This document shows positions 22,405 to 33,699 of a DNA stretch of 64,000 nt, piece after piece. Below the pieces are notes generated by a model. It made no database searches, had not been told where the DNA came from, and saw only the letters and a program-made list of their open reading frames with translations. Both the position numbers and the translations under genes were made by a program. Origin of the DNA: Marthasterias glacialis (taxonomy: Eukaryota; Echinodermata; Asteroidea; Forcipulatida; Asteriidae); NCBI GenBank assembly GCA_911728455.2, contig OU452224.1:7320501-7384500 (forward strand), written 5' to 3'. The stretch's first letter is position 1; each line of letters opens with the position of its first letter.

Positions 22405-22610
22405 TGAAGCATAATGTTCTTACCTCTGATTATTTAAAGCATGAAGACTCCATCTTTTACATTACCCCATGCCCTCAGGCGCAGGTGTGTTCACGTGTTG
22501 TGTGACGACATTCCAAGTCTATTCATTTCTGCACTTTACATACCGCAAGACAAAAGAAATCGTCTGCTCAATCACTACTTATGCGGAGTTTGTGTAAATA
22601 AGATTAGGCT
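22405..22610 (+). repeat. Dispersed repeat, copy 1 (inverted copy at 32590-32795)
   Basis: AATGTTCTTAC, then GAAGACTCCATCTT, then CACGTGTTGTGTGACGACA, then TTTACATACCGC and CGTCTGCTCAA appear in the same order on the minus strand of 32590-32795. The family is unknown. Confidence 0.65.
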
Positions 22611-22683
22611 TTTCCACGACTTTAAATTTTAAAAATTTGGAACTTAAAGGGACTAACAGGATTGGTAAGGATAAAATGGCATG

Positions 22684-22760
22684 TGCCCCTCCCCCAAACT
22701 GGTGTCCGTACCCCCCCCCCCCCAACTGGTGTCCATACCTCCCCCCCCCCCCCCCCCCCA
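22684..22760. repeat. C-rich minisatellite with AACTGGTGTCCRTACC units
   Basis: Two to three units of C-run plus AACTGGTGTCCATACC end in a long C-run. Confidence 0.6.
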
Positions 22761-23354
22761 TTTGAAATCTGGACTTTTGACATTAACAATTACCACAATA
22801 AAATGTTACATTTTATGAGTTTTTTTTATGTAGTAATTTCAATGTTTTTAAAACTATATTATTTACAAGCAGAATGTATTTTGTTTTACCTAAACACTTT
22901 AGAAGAGTGCTGAAAAGGGGCTTGTTTAGGAAATATACATGTACGACCCCAGGGATATGTAAATGAAAGCATTGAGGTTTAGTCACACAGCTGAACAGGC
23001 TGAATGAAGTTTCTCAGACAACTGACATTTTCCGTAATACACAACCAGGACGGATGCTGTCCTCTGTGTAACAACATACAATCTTTCAACTCATGAGAAT
23101 ATTCTAACCATTGAACTCATAAACATTTAATAAAAAAAATGTATTATTTCCTCGACATTGACAAAGGGAAAACAAATGAAGATTGATACACATTAAAAAG
23201 CCTAGATCGATTCGCATTCAAAGTCTCTTTAAATATATTTTTTTCAGACAGCCTTCAGTATTTTTTTTGTCGAAAGGAAAGCTGTCAGGACTACAAGGAC
23301 TTGTACAAAATTACGAAACTTCAGGGTAAACAGACTGAAAAGTTACATCGTCCA

Positions 23355-23525
23355 TTAAAGGGGCCGTGTTGTCATGATTATAGCAGTAAATGGAATAACC
23401 CAGTTATTTGTGAGTTGACCACAAGCGCGCGTGTGCAGTATCATCATCAGCGTGAGCGTTCATCTTTCCATGAACAGACCATGCACAGACACAGGCTATA
23501 ATCATGACGACACATACCCCTTCAA
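23355..23525. mobile_element. TTAA-flanked MITE (piggyBac-like), copy 1
   Basis: The left end TTAAAGGGGCCGTGTTGTCA and the right end TGACGACACATACCCC are inverted copies that continue through ATGATTATAGC/GCTATAATCAT. The left flank is TTAA (23355-23358) and the right is TCAA (23522-23525), one change from TTAA. The same family lies at 61332-61502. Confidence 0.75.
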
Positions 23526-24124
23526 CAGTGCAAAACAAAATTACAATTTGATTTGTAGAATACAGGACTAGAAAATGAGAAGGTAATAATTGATAAAGGT
23601 TTCTAACACTGCAGACAACGATTTAAATCAATGTAATATAAACAAACAAATTTTCTTATCATGTTGTATCTTTTTATACTACATGATAAAACGTTCACAG
23701 GCAAATATTTTTTACTCCCATATGTGCATAAGAGGCCTACACACATAAAGACGTATTTTTGTGAACTTTTTGTCATTGATTCTTAGCCTGATAAATAATT
23801 TAAAAAACAATGATTACTGGCACATAATCTTTTCAGTCATCGGAATGATGCGTAGCCCCAAATCCATGGGTAGTCATTTAGGCAAAAAGACAACCTAACA
23901 AAATAATTTAAAAACTACAAATTTAAATTAAAGATTTTAAGTTTAAAATAAAAAGAAATAATAATTAATAAACTTGAAAAATAGCATTTAACAGCAAAAA
24001 TATAAGGACTAAAACAAATCAAAAACACAAAAATCGAATTAAAACATGAACTAAATAAGCTAAACATAACAAATGCGATTTTATATAAAGAAGCATTTTT
24101 TGTTTAATGAGTGTGATATCTTAC

Positions 24125-24640
24125 TTAAAGGTTTGGTGAATTACTAAGTATTGATGTTATCATACAATTATTCAGTTGGAATTTTTGTGTGTGTGCCTTT
24201 CATTTCAGTTTATTTTTACATTATTTATTTTCTTTAAAAGTAATGGTCTTCAGGAACGCCCACAAAAATAGGTCACTTTCTGACATGGCTGGATTCCTTC
24301 CGTGACATCATCATTACAAAATGTATTCATGAGCTATTCCAGAGGACAACCGTTTCTGGACGGAGTCTGCCAAAGGAATGACAAATATGTGTTCTTTCTT
24401 TTCAAAATTCACTCATGAATATATATTATGTAATGCATGTGATGTCACAGAAGGAATCCAGCCATGTCAGCAAGTGACCTATTTTTGTGGGTGTTCCTGA
24501 AGATTACTATTTTTAAAGAAAACAAATCATGTAAAATTATACAGGAAGCACAAAATGATTTTTCTCAACAGAATTATTGTATATTAACTGTAAGGTGTAA
24601 AATAAAATCATCAATACTAAGTAATTCACCAAACCTTTAA
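24125..24640. mobile_element. 520-bp foldback MITE with long arms and TTAA flanks
   Basis: The left end TTAAAGGTTTGGTGAATTAC and the right end GTAATTCACCAAACCTTTAA are inverted copies. A second inverted stretch lies further in (CAGGAACGCCCACAAAAATA against TATTTTTGTGGGTGTTCCTG, and GACATGGCTGGATTCCTTC against GAAGGAATCCAGCCATGTC). TTAA stands at both borders, consistent with piggyBac-type target use. No transposase frame. Confidence 0.8.
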
Positions 24641-24849
24641 GTGGTATTGAGAAGGGTCAAATTGTTATAATGAAGCTGTTCACATTCATGCACTTACTAT
24701 ATAAAATAGCAGAAAACTGTTCCCAAGCACAAGAGGGTTTGACATCGCTTGTGCGACTCGTTCATATTGGCTTTGTTGCGTCACTTCTCTGCTTGCAAGA
24801 ACGTTGCCCGTTAGCATAAGATAAGTTTGTTTGTCCCGAAGAGATCTGT

Positions 24850-24855
24850 TTTATT
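24850..24855 (-). terminator. Candidate poly(A) signal for the 25.1-kb lectin
   Basis: AATAAA on the minus strand lies about 275 bases downstream of the lectin stop codon. It is chosen by position only. Confidence 0.3.
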
Positions 24856-25128
24856 TCTCTTCAAGAAAATAACACAGCAGTTTAATAGGCCCTATGTGTA
24901 TAACTCGAAGGGCAGAAAAACGCACCGTCATCATCCACTCATAATTTCCAATGGTGATAGTAAGCTTACCGATGCGATGCTTCAACTCTCCCGGCTGCTA
25001 CGGCGTTAATTTGCTTCACCCATAGACAAGTTCGGTAAAAAAAAGTTCCATGATTCAAGTTTGAAAATCGTCAGAATTGTTTCCCGGTTATCTCCACTGA
25101 TGATAGGTAGCCCTGTAAGAATGGTTAC

Positions 25129-25638
25129 CTAGTTAGGTCGGTACTGGTACCGCTGAAGCATCTTGCAGATGTAAGGAAACCTGTAAGAACAGCTGTAATC
25201 ATTCCAACCCATATCAGCTCCCATATGAACACAATCCTCACTGTAATTAGAATCATCAGGTTGTGAAGGACGCCACAAGACTTGGGACCCGAAGGGTTGC
25301 CCGTCCGTCCACAACCAGACTCCTTCTCTTACACTGTCACTTAACCCAATCCAGACACTACCAGCCTTCACGTACCCGGCGAGGAACGCAGCTTCGTCGG
25401 TGTCCAATACCGAAGTGAGATGGCACTCCCGGCCGCCTAGTCCCCGGGAGCTGCAGTTGCTCTCGGCGGTGTCGAAATATTCCTCTTGTTGCACGTACAG
25501 ATAGCAATGCCGTCCATGGGCATCCCAGCCCTGCGGGCAAAGACAACGAGCATGTCCGAATTGCGGTAATACGGCCAAGAGAGTTAGTAAGAATTTGAAA
25601 GACGTGAAGTTATACATTATTCTGGGTCGTCCTTGCAA
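25129..25638 (-). CDS. Secreted single-domain C-type lectin with QPD/WND motifs
   Basis: A single-exon frame encodes up to 169 residues. The second Met (codon 8, at 25617) is the likelier start because MYNFTSFKFLLTLLAVLPQF directly forms a signal peptide ending near GHA. The rest is one C-type lectin domain: CPQGWDAHGRHCYLY, WIGLSDS, QPDDSNYSEDC, WNDYSC and FPYICK, with the usual disulfide cysteines plus an N-terminal pair. QPD with WND are calcium and galactose-type ligand motifs in this family. A secreted carbohydrate-binding protein, probably of innate immunity or body fluid, is inferred. Its paralogue lies 3.4 kb upstream in the same orientation, sharing the C-terminal QRYQY end. No introns are seen in the frame. 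Confidence 0.9.
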   Translation of the reverse strand: MQGRPRIMYNFTSFKFLLTLLAVLPQFGHARCLCPQGWDAHGRHCYLYVQQEEYFDTAESNCSSRGLGGRECHLTSVLDTDEAAFLAGYVKAGSVWIGLSDSVREGVWLWTDGQPFGSQVLWRPSQPDDSNYSEDCVHMGADMGWNDYSCSYRFPYICKMLQRYQYRPN

Positions 25639-26644
25639 AATAAATGTCTAAGTAAATCGGAAAGTGTTTTTTTTTTGGTGTGTGTGTTTTTGTTGTAAAT
25701 TTCCGATGACACTTGAGTTTAGTTAATGAAACGACGAACACAGGGACGACAGTGCCTTCACTTGACAGAAAGAGACTGTTTCAACTTGATGCACCGTTTA
25801 TGGAAAATTGATCCACGAATGGAGTCAAGTTTAATCGAAACATTCTCATGCATTCTCTTGCAAGATATGAAGCATTCTTTAATACACTCATCATTCATTA
25901 CGTGTAATGTTTTTTAACAGGCGCAAATCGTGAATAATTCATTCCGTCTCCGTACGGTCGGCATGTCATCAATGATTGAAGACAAAGACAAACCAAAACA
26001 ATCAACGCGTGAGACCTTGGAAGTGCCCTTTAAATGTTTTATTTAACTGGGAACGACCAACTGTACAAACAGTTGTTGACTTGGATCTTGGGCATCATTT
26101 TCATCCGGTTAGTATATTCAGTTCATCGAGCAATCAATTGCTCGCTCTGATACCAAGCCCTATAAATCTTTTGCTAACAGCTTCTTGGTATTTCCTGCTC
26201 CGAAAATGGCTTCAGTTTGTTTTACTGGGAGAAAGTGAGCCTAAATTCCCACATTCTTCTATTCCAAAGGCAATTCAAATTAAAATGCTGAATCCATTGT
26301 AGCAATATCCAATTGAATTAAACAAATGAAAGTCAACTCCAAAATAATGTTATGATGTCATTGCGTGTTCAATTGACGGCAACATGCCGTTGTTATGAGG
26401 GCAGCAAACAGAGCCCAGTAATTAGCTCAATCCAAACATGTCCTATAATTATACTTTAGATCAAAATTCGTTAGCAAGCTTGGGTTCCCAATGCTGCTTA
26501 ACATTGTATTGGGTGGAACACATTAGCACTGTATGACAAAATTACATAACTTGACATGGGGAGGGGGGCTTTTATCTAACCATTCATTTGTGAATGTTTC
26601 AGTTGGGGAGGGGTGGGCAAGGTTTTGAGTCCCCCCCCCCCAAT

Positions 26645-27407
26645 CAGCGGCGTAGCGAAGGCACTTTCTTTGGGTATGGAAGCCTAAATTTGCCGACTGA
26701 CATCTAATGAAAGTAAAAGCACAATGACGCGTGGGACTCACCAATATGTGGGGGTTCAGAGGCATGCAAGCGCTCATGAAGTTTTTCAGTGACTCGAAGG
26801 TTTAAAATGGCCCTCAGATGCTGATCATGAGATGACTTATAACATACGAAATGCAAGCTTTGAAAACCGTATTTTTTATTTTTGCGAATTTCCTACTGGA
26901 GTATATAGACACAGATTCTAGTGGGGGTCCAGGGAGCGAAGCACCCGGACGCTCTAAGGTTTTAAGTGTTTTCAGGGGTAAGTAGGACCGTTAAGTTAGA
27001 CCGTTAGACGTTTAAATTTGAAATTCAAACTTTGAATACTTTGGACGCGGGACAAATCCCCTACTGTTGGAGTTTATAGGGACAACAATTCTAATGGGGG
27101 TCCGGGGGCGAAACCCCCGGACGCTCTACGGCTTTTAGTGTTTTCAGAGCGTAGATTTCCTCACGTTGCCGAGAATATTAAATTTGGTAATTAAAAGTTT
27201 GACTTCTCACACTACAAGGATTAAACTAAAAAATTTCAGTCGGCAAATCAAGTCGGCAAAACTTTAGACTTGCCGAATGGATTTGTGTTCAGCCCAAGCC
27301 CTTTATACTCGGGTTAGTTTGGTGCTCAATTTGCCGACTGTGGCTCTAAATGCCGACTTATGAAAATTTTTTGGGGAGGTGTCACACCCCCGGTTGCTAC
27401 GCCGCTG
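26645..27407. mobile_element. hAT-like element of about 760 bp, non-autonomous
   Basis: The ends CAGCGGCGTAGC (26645) and GCTACGCCGCTG (to 27407) are exact 12-bp inverted repeats of the hAT type. Inside, a block containing GGACGCTCTAAGGTTTTAAG and GTGTTTTCAG occurs twice about 175 bases apart, and TTGCCGACT words recur near both ends. The flanks are C-runs, so the 8-bp target duplication cannot be judged. No transposase frame. Confidence 0.65.
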
Positions 27408-28720
27408 CCCCCCCCCCCCCCCCCACGGTTACACCGCTGTACCCTCGGTTTGGTTTTAGACGGGTGCACCGTAATAAAGGTACATTGCTGGCATGCTTGA
27501 AAAGTTGTAGTTGCACTTCTGCACATCTGACGAACACTGTAATGTAATAGCAATGTGTTTGTGGCTTTAGCACCAGACAGCCTTTTTAATAATATCAAGA
27601 TTGGTAAGCATGGGTTCGGTACTAGAAATGTTGATTCTCTTATTGTTGTTCTCCTATGGAATGTTTAAAGCAATCTTTTGTTTATTCTGGTGCTATTATT
27701 ATTTGAAACAATTTAACTTACAGAACAGAAATGTAAAACAGCATTTGAGTTGATGCGTTGTATCTTGTATATACAGATGTTGAAATAGCTAAATTGATAA
27801 ATCTGTAATCTGAACTGTTATGATTTTTCAATGATCACACACTGAGTCAATAATTCACTTTGTATATGCATTTCTAGGCGAATAAATAACCAGTTTATTA
27901 TTCACTATTGGTAATTTTATACGTTAACGTGTGATAAAAAAAACTTACCACTTTTGTACACGGCTGCTCTCTGTACGAGCACATTCACTGGTTAGGCCAG
28001 GGTCTGAACTGCCAACCCTCTTCAATTTGTCACCGCGTAAAAATGACAAGAAAAATAAAATCAGAGACTGGTTTTCATTTGTTCTGGGGAATAAAGACCC
28101 TTTTGTAATTTTGTATATAGGTTACAGTGGCAAATCTTGCAATATAGGCCCTTTTTCTTACGAATTTAATTGTGCAATAAATTTGATTGGAAAATGTTAC
28201 ATTTACAATAGGCTATACGAAGCTGTCTCGAAGTGGACCCTGGTTGAAGTTTCAATCTAACGTGACATAGAAATGGTGTTCGGATTTCTTACAGAACATG
28301 CTTCCGGACGCAATATTTTTTTCCGCAGTTTCCTGCCATCCTCTTTTTTTTGAAGGATTCCCCTTTTACTTTTAGAATCGATTCAAATAAAAAACAATTC
28401 CCCATTGAAAATTCTTACGCGACAGTGGCAATTTTGGACTGCAGAAAAAAAATTCCGGACATTGTTGTCCGCTTCTGCCATATGAAACGATTTTGTTGAA
28501 ACTTAAGTATAAATAAACTTAATGAACTTTGTTGCAATAATACACATTCCTGTTCAAAATCTAGTTCTCTTAAACACAGTCATGAACGCATCGTGAAGAC
28601 CCCCATTTTACATTGTTGTGATTCCCTTGTGGTTTATTCCTTATTATTCCCGTCACAAAGTTAATTCAGATTTCGCTAATGCCTTTTCGACTTTCTTAAA
28701 CGTTCCATAGTCTTTTGCAC
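27408..28720. other. Intergenic between the two lectins
   Basis: A C-run (27408-27423) followed by CACGGTTACACCGCTG may be the end of another hAT-like element. Otherwise A/T-rich with no recognisable gene or repeat family. Confidence 0.5.
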
Positions 28721-28722
28721 AG

Positions 28723-28728
28723 TTTATT
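28723..28728 (-). terminator. Candidate poly(A) signal for the 29.0-kb lectin
   Basis: AATAAA on the minus strand lies about 280 bases past the lectin stop. The distance is similar to that of the candidate signal for the neighbouring lectin. Confidence 0.3.
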
Positions 28729-29006
28729 TCATGTTATCATTGTAGAAGTGTTATTGGTTGAATGTTGCTGGTCAGCACCGGTAATTTGTTGTAAGGATAG
28801 CCGTCTGTTGTGTTTCGAAACCATTATGAAGTCCAAGACTGGTGACCTCAGAGGACACAAACCGAGACAAGGGAGGTCCGAGCGAGGAGGAGAAATAGAC
28901 TGGATCGAGACCGGTGTTCGAGCACGGGCATGACAATGTTGGTGTGATGTTTTTTTATATGTCATTTTGCGGGGCTGTCCTACCCCAAACATTATGTTAG
29001 CGTTTC

Positions 29007-29498
29007 TTAGGCACTTGGTTTGTATTGATACCGCTGTTGCATCTTGCACACGTAGGGATAATGATAGTCTGAACAACGAGGATAATCCATCCAGTAGTGA
29101 TCATGACCAGCAGCCATTATAATACATCTCTCGCTGTTGTAATTAGAGGGATAGCCACGACCCCAGTTTGAGAATGTGTACGACTGTCCGTCTGTCCAGT
29201 GCCATGCATAGTACCAGCCTCTAAGTCCAATCCAGACTAAATCGTTGGTAGATGTTCCCCTATCTGCCAACTTTGAAACGAACTCGGCTTCTCCGTCGTC
29301 CAGTATAGAAGCGAGGTGGGATTCGCGACCGCTGAGGCTCTTGCTAGCACAGATTGCTTCGGCGTTGTTGAAATAAGTCCGTTGGGACATGAACAGATAG
29401 CAGTGCCTGCCGTAGGCGGACCATCCTTTGGGGCAGACACACTTTGCATGCCCTGTAGACGGTAAAACAAAAATCATCAAAATCACGTAGAACTTCAT
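29007..29498 (-). CDS. Secreted C-type lectin-like protein, sugar-site motifs lost
   Basis: A single-exon frame of 163 residues begins MKFYVILMIFVLPSTGHA, a clear signal peptide. One C-type lectin domain follows: CPKGWSAYGRHCYLF, VWIGLRGWYYAWHWTDG, SNYNSERC, YWMDYPRC and YPYVCK. Scaffold cysteines and WIGL are present, but the calcium/sugar motif is changed: the QPD or EPN position reads YPSN, and WND reads WMD. It is therefore likely not a classical calcium-dependent sugar binder. It is a tandem paralogue of the 25.1-kb lectin (same GRHCYL segment and QRYQY C-terminus). A TATA-like box lies about 130 bases upstream of its start. Divergent ligand binding is an inference. Confidence 0.9.
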   Translation of the reverse strand: MKFYVILMIFVLPSTGHAKCVCPKGWSAYGRHCYLFMSQRTYFNNAEAICASKSLSGRESHLASILDDGEAEFVSKLADRGTSTNDLVWIGLRGWYYAWHWTDGQSYTFSNWGRGYPSNYNSERCIIMAAGHDHYWMDYPRCSDYHYPYVCKMQQRYQYKPSA

Positions 29499-29624
29499 GA
29501 CGATGGTGAAACAGACAAATAATTTTGATTTCTGAAATCAACTTCAACAACAATGCCACAGACTCTGCCTCACCTCAGATGAAAGTTTGAGGTCTGACTG
29601 GGAGCACATCCAAGCATACCTTGG

Positions 29625-29634
29625 TTTTTATAAC
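29625..29634 (-). promoter_or_regulatory. TATA box of the 29.0-kb lectin
   Basis: On the minus strand GTTATAAAAACC lies about 130 bases upstream of the lectin ATG. This fits a start site near 29600 and a 5' leader of about 100 bases. Confidence 0.5.
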
Positions 29635-29699
29635 CCCCAATTGCTTTATGATATATCCGTACAAAGCATGAGCGTTTTGTAACGTGTGAATATTAATTT

Positions 29700-30114
29700 A
29701 AAAGGCCTACAGTTAATTAAGGTTTAATGTAACTCAAACACACCTTGGCCTGGACCGTGCCCGAGGTCTATACAATAATTATACCAATTGGATTTCTCTG
29801 GTTTGGTCATGGGGGAAAATGATCGACTTTCTCCGTCGATACGAATACACGTGCGAAAGACCATAAAAACAGTTGAGTCTTTACTCATCACGTGTCAATA
29901 TGGTAACTTGAAACAAGATTTTAAAAACTCAGAATAGACTTAGTGAGTTTAGGCGGATCCCAATTTCCACCAATAATAGTACAAGTCACGCTAGTTAAAC
30001 AAAGGGGGCGGGGCGATGACCACGTGGCATCTGTGTTAAACCAAGCCCGAGATAAGTGCAGTAGGCTATAATGTCGTTTGGAACTCGACAATAATTGGGG
30101 GGGGGGGCTTACCC

Positions 30115-30148
<34 letters not shown>

Positions 30149-32580
30149 TTAATAAAGATGATATACTGATTGACAGCTTGCGTGATTTACAATAATATAT
30201 TGTATTAAATAAGCTTCACTTACACTGAGGATCAAAACAAAATTGTATTTAATTATTTCTACAGTTAAGCAATGAAAAGAAATGGCTTCCCCGAAATTTC
30301 TAATAGAAAAACATGTCTTGGTAATGTTGGCTTGCAATAAATATTGCTGTTTTTTATGGCTACGTTAGAGACAGCGATTTTGTAATGAGCAACACATCAT
30401 TTCCCCCTTACCTCCCCAGCATGCGGTGCAGCCGTGACCGCCAGACACAACTGTAACCCAAAGTTCAGACGCAGTATCGGACCCATACATGGAGGTTTAC
30501 TGGACGCCAATTATTGAAGGTTTTTTAAATGTTTGATGTGTTTTTTTTTGTCAGACAAACGTTTTGAATTTTTTTGTTTACATTTTTATTATTCCAGATC
30601 GATGATATGCACATGCTATTTTCCCAACCTTTCAAAGAATTGTAACAGAAAGCCTTCAGTATCTTATTATATTGTAAAAAGTAAATCTGACAGGCCTGTT
30701 ATGCTTAAGGAATTGTACAAAATAGTTCAACACAAACGAACTTAACAGTTAAGTCGCCTATTAATCATTATATATAAATTATAACTCGATTTTTATCATA
30801 TACATTACACTAACTTTAGAAGGTTATTTTTTAAAATAAGTTTTCAAATACCCCAGACAACGATTCTGTCAAAAATAAAACAAACTGAGATATTTTCTTA
30901 CAACAAGGTGTAAGGTTTCACTACACAATATTGTACACATATTATGGACTGGCAATGAGGGAAATAGTGCACGTCTATGCAACCCGAGGGCCTGTGAGTG
31001 ACCAGGAGAGGGTCCTATTTCCCCACACCTCAATCCAAAATGTCGGTTAGAAGAGTAAATCGCGGTAATTTGGCCGGAGATTCTTCTCGATCCGCAGACG
31101 CCGCCATTTTCGTTCTCTTGAGGGCGCTGTTTACCAGTCAATAGTTTTTGGGTTTTTGAAACTATTTCCCGCTTTGCGAACTATTTCCCCCAAATGAAGC
31201 GCGTGTGGTGCAGATTTCATGCACTAGGCTATATTATTTCACCCCACGCGACTGTGTTTCAGCCAATCAGGATAAAGAACCAGGGAGAGGTGTGTTATAA
31301 AAAGGTAATAGTCCCGCAATTGTTTAATTGCAATTGACTTTAGCCAACTTCCCTCGTAACTATTTCAAGAGTAGCATGTAAATTGGCGCTCATTGGCGCA
31401 TAATCATGTCAGTCGCCGAAATGAAACATAGGCCCAATATCAAACAATCACAGACCATAGTCGCGCGTCTTGAACACGTGGTCATTTTGCAAATTACAGG
31501 CGCTTATAACTAGCTTGCAAATGGACAAATTCGAATGTTATTATGCCTACTATTGGATTGCTAACATTATCAGTCATTTTAAATTAAGACCTGCTGTTTT
31601 TAGAGAGCCATGCCAAACAATAATTTCTGATGTTTTCTGTCTTCTGTGTACTTAATTTCAAATTCAAAACGCAATTCGGTCATTTGACTAACAACACTTT
31701 TTTAAAAGTTTTTAAATAAACCATCAAACTTATTTAAATCTTGTTTTGTGTGCACGTGTATCATAGTGAACCATTTTTGTGAGCTGCTGTTGGACTCGGA
31801 ACGTAATGCATTGCGTACTTCAAATTCTTCCCCGACTTCCAGTACTGGTAGCACGTTTACCTTCACCCAAGTGCTACAATTTTATTAATACATTTATATG
31901 CTGTTTCTTCTGATTATCTGTTTACACATAGAATAGCCACAGATAACTGAGACGTGCATGTTACTTTCGCATCCTAAACATCTTTATAGAATTTAAAAAT
32001 TAAAAACAAGTTAGATTTCAATTTGTAGTAATTGTTGAGAATTTTTTTTTTTGTAAGTGTTCGAGTACCCCAGACAGCGATGCTATGCTTTCTCAGCCTT
32101 TACAGATTTTCTTCTCACACACGCCGAACCATTAAACCGCATGAATAAACTAAATGATAAAACCACGAAGAAAAAACCGATTGATAAAACCGCACGACGA
32201 AACCCCATGCAAAAAAAGTTTATTGTCATTATTTTATATTCTCTTGAACAAATTAGCTGTGTAGAAAGAACACTCTCACGAAATCGCTTGCTAATTGGCA
32301 ATCTAAACCACAAGCAAGAGTTGTCAGCTAACTTCATAAAATTCAATAAAATTAGATAAATAAATAAATAAATTTAATTCAGTTAACAAGTCTCACGGAA
32401 AGGGGCATTTGAACCAATTGCTCTCAAGAACTACATTAACGAATACAATGCAATGTAATGAATGTTAACAATAGACCTACATCTTCAAAAGGGTGCCTTC
32501 TCATCAGTAAAAAAAGACTTAAACAATTTTAAACAAATCCCTTTAATTCCAAATCCTCTGGGGCAACACTTTTTTAACTA
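29700..32580. other. Intergenic, no gene recognised
   Basis: This holds a G-run then C-run then T-run (30097-30146) and AT-rich DNA. A weak repeat relationship exists between about 30630-30730 and 23250-23330 (GCCTTCAGTAT, TTGTACAAAAT). Short (ATAA)n tract at 32357-32373. No supported gene. Confidence 0.5.
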
Positions 32581-32589
32581 CGGAGAAGA

Positions 32590-32795
32590 GTTCTATTACA
32601 TAAATTGCACATAAAATTATTTTGGTTGAGCAGACGATATTTGTCTCGCGGTATGTAAATTGTAGAAATGAATGGACTTTGAGTGTCGTCACACAACACG
32701 TGAGCACGCCTGCGCGCGCCTGATGGCCTTTTAGGGATATTGTACAAGATGGCGTCTTCGTGCTTCACCGGAACAGTAAGAACATTCAGTTTTTA
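32590..32795 (-). repeat. Dispersed repeat, copy 2 of the 22405-22610 family
   Basis: Reading the minus strand gives the same word order as 22405-22610: AATGTTCTTAC, GAAGACGCCATCTT, CACGTGTTGTGTGACGACA, TTTACATACCGC and CGTCTGCTCAA. Confidence 0.65.
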
Positions 32796-33344
32796 AAACA
32801 CTAATTTATTTATCATTATCAGCCCATAGAACATAGAGAGATGTTTAAGTTAAACGTTTGTTATTAAAGCTATAATTAGGCCATGTTCTGCCAGCACAAA
32901 TGGGTTATCAAAGCAGAAAACTTGCCATTAGCGAAATGATCCGCTCGGGCGTGGCCTAAAATTATTTAGACATAATCGGCACCACGTTGTTGTGGAGCAT
33001 ATTTGTAAATGACGGTAAATGGAAACTCGGTTTGAATTGTGAAAAAGCTGTTATTTCTTCTAAAGCTTTACAGAGATTACAGTGATGGTGGTGGTGGTGA
33101 GGGCAAGGGGAAACTTGGGGCAGGGGCAGTTGTCGTTTTGTATTGCTACTTGGGCATGTTGGGGTGGGGAGGGTTTAAACATTTCGTAATTCTACAAAGC
33201 AGTGCTGGACAATCGTGTGGTATTCTGTGTGCACATCTTGTTTTTTGTTTTCACAAAATGATGTACTTGTATGTGTTTAGGAATTGAAAACTCATCAAAA
33301 CAGATGCAGGATTTAAAACACATTGACAGTTGTGTACGATTGAA

Positions 33345-33690
33345 GGGAAAAGTTCCCATATCCGACTGCTTTATTTCCTGTTTTTAAATATACTGCGTGA
33401 GAAATTGGTAGCTAAAACGCTGATTATTAACCTGGAGGACATTCCATCGCATGGCTGGAACTTTTGCTCATTCATGCCTAAAGGAACTAAAATGGTGTTT
33501 ATCTAGTAGCACTGTCAAGCCCAACGTAGAGGTGAAAATGCTTATTTTTCATGATTTCGACACTTTGTATTTGTTCAAAGTGCCTGTTCCTCTCTGTATA
33601 CATTCTGTCAACCTTTCTGGACAGGTTTATAGAATTTAACCTAAATTAGGGGAGATATAGATGCAGCTAGATATGGCATTTATGCTGAAT
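33345..33690 (+). repeat. Dispersed repeat, copy 2 of the 22010-22390 family
   Basis: It is collinear with 22010-22390 but has its own small insertions and deletions, for example an extra GGCTGGAACTTTTGCTC before TTCATGCCTAAAG. Confidence 0.7.
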
Positions 33691-33699
33691 GAAGAAATC

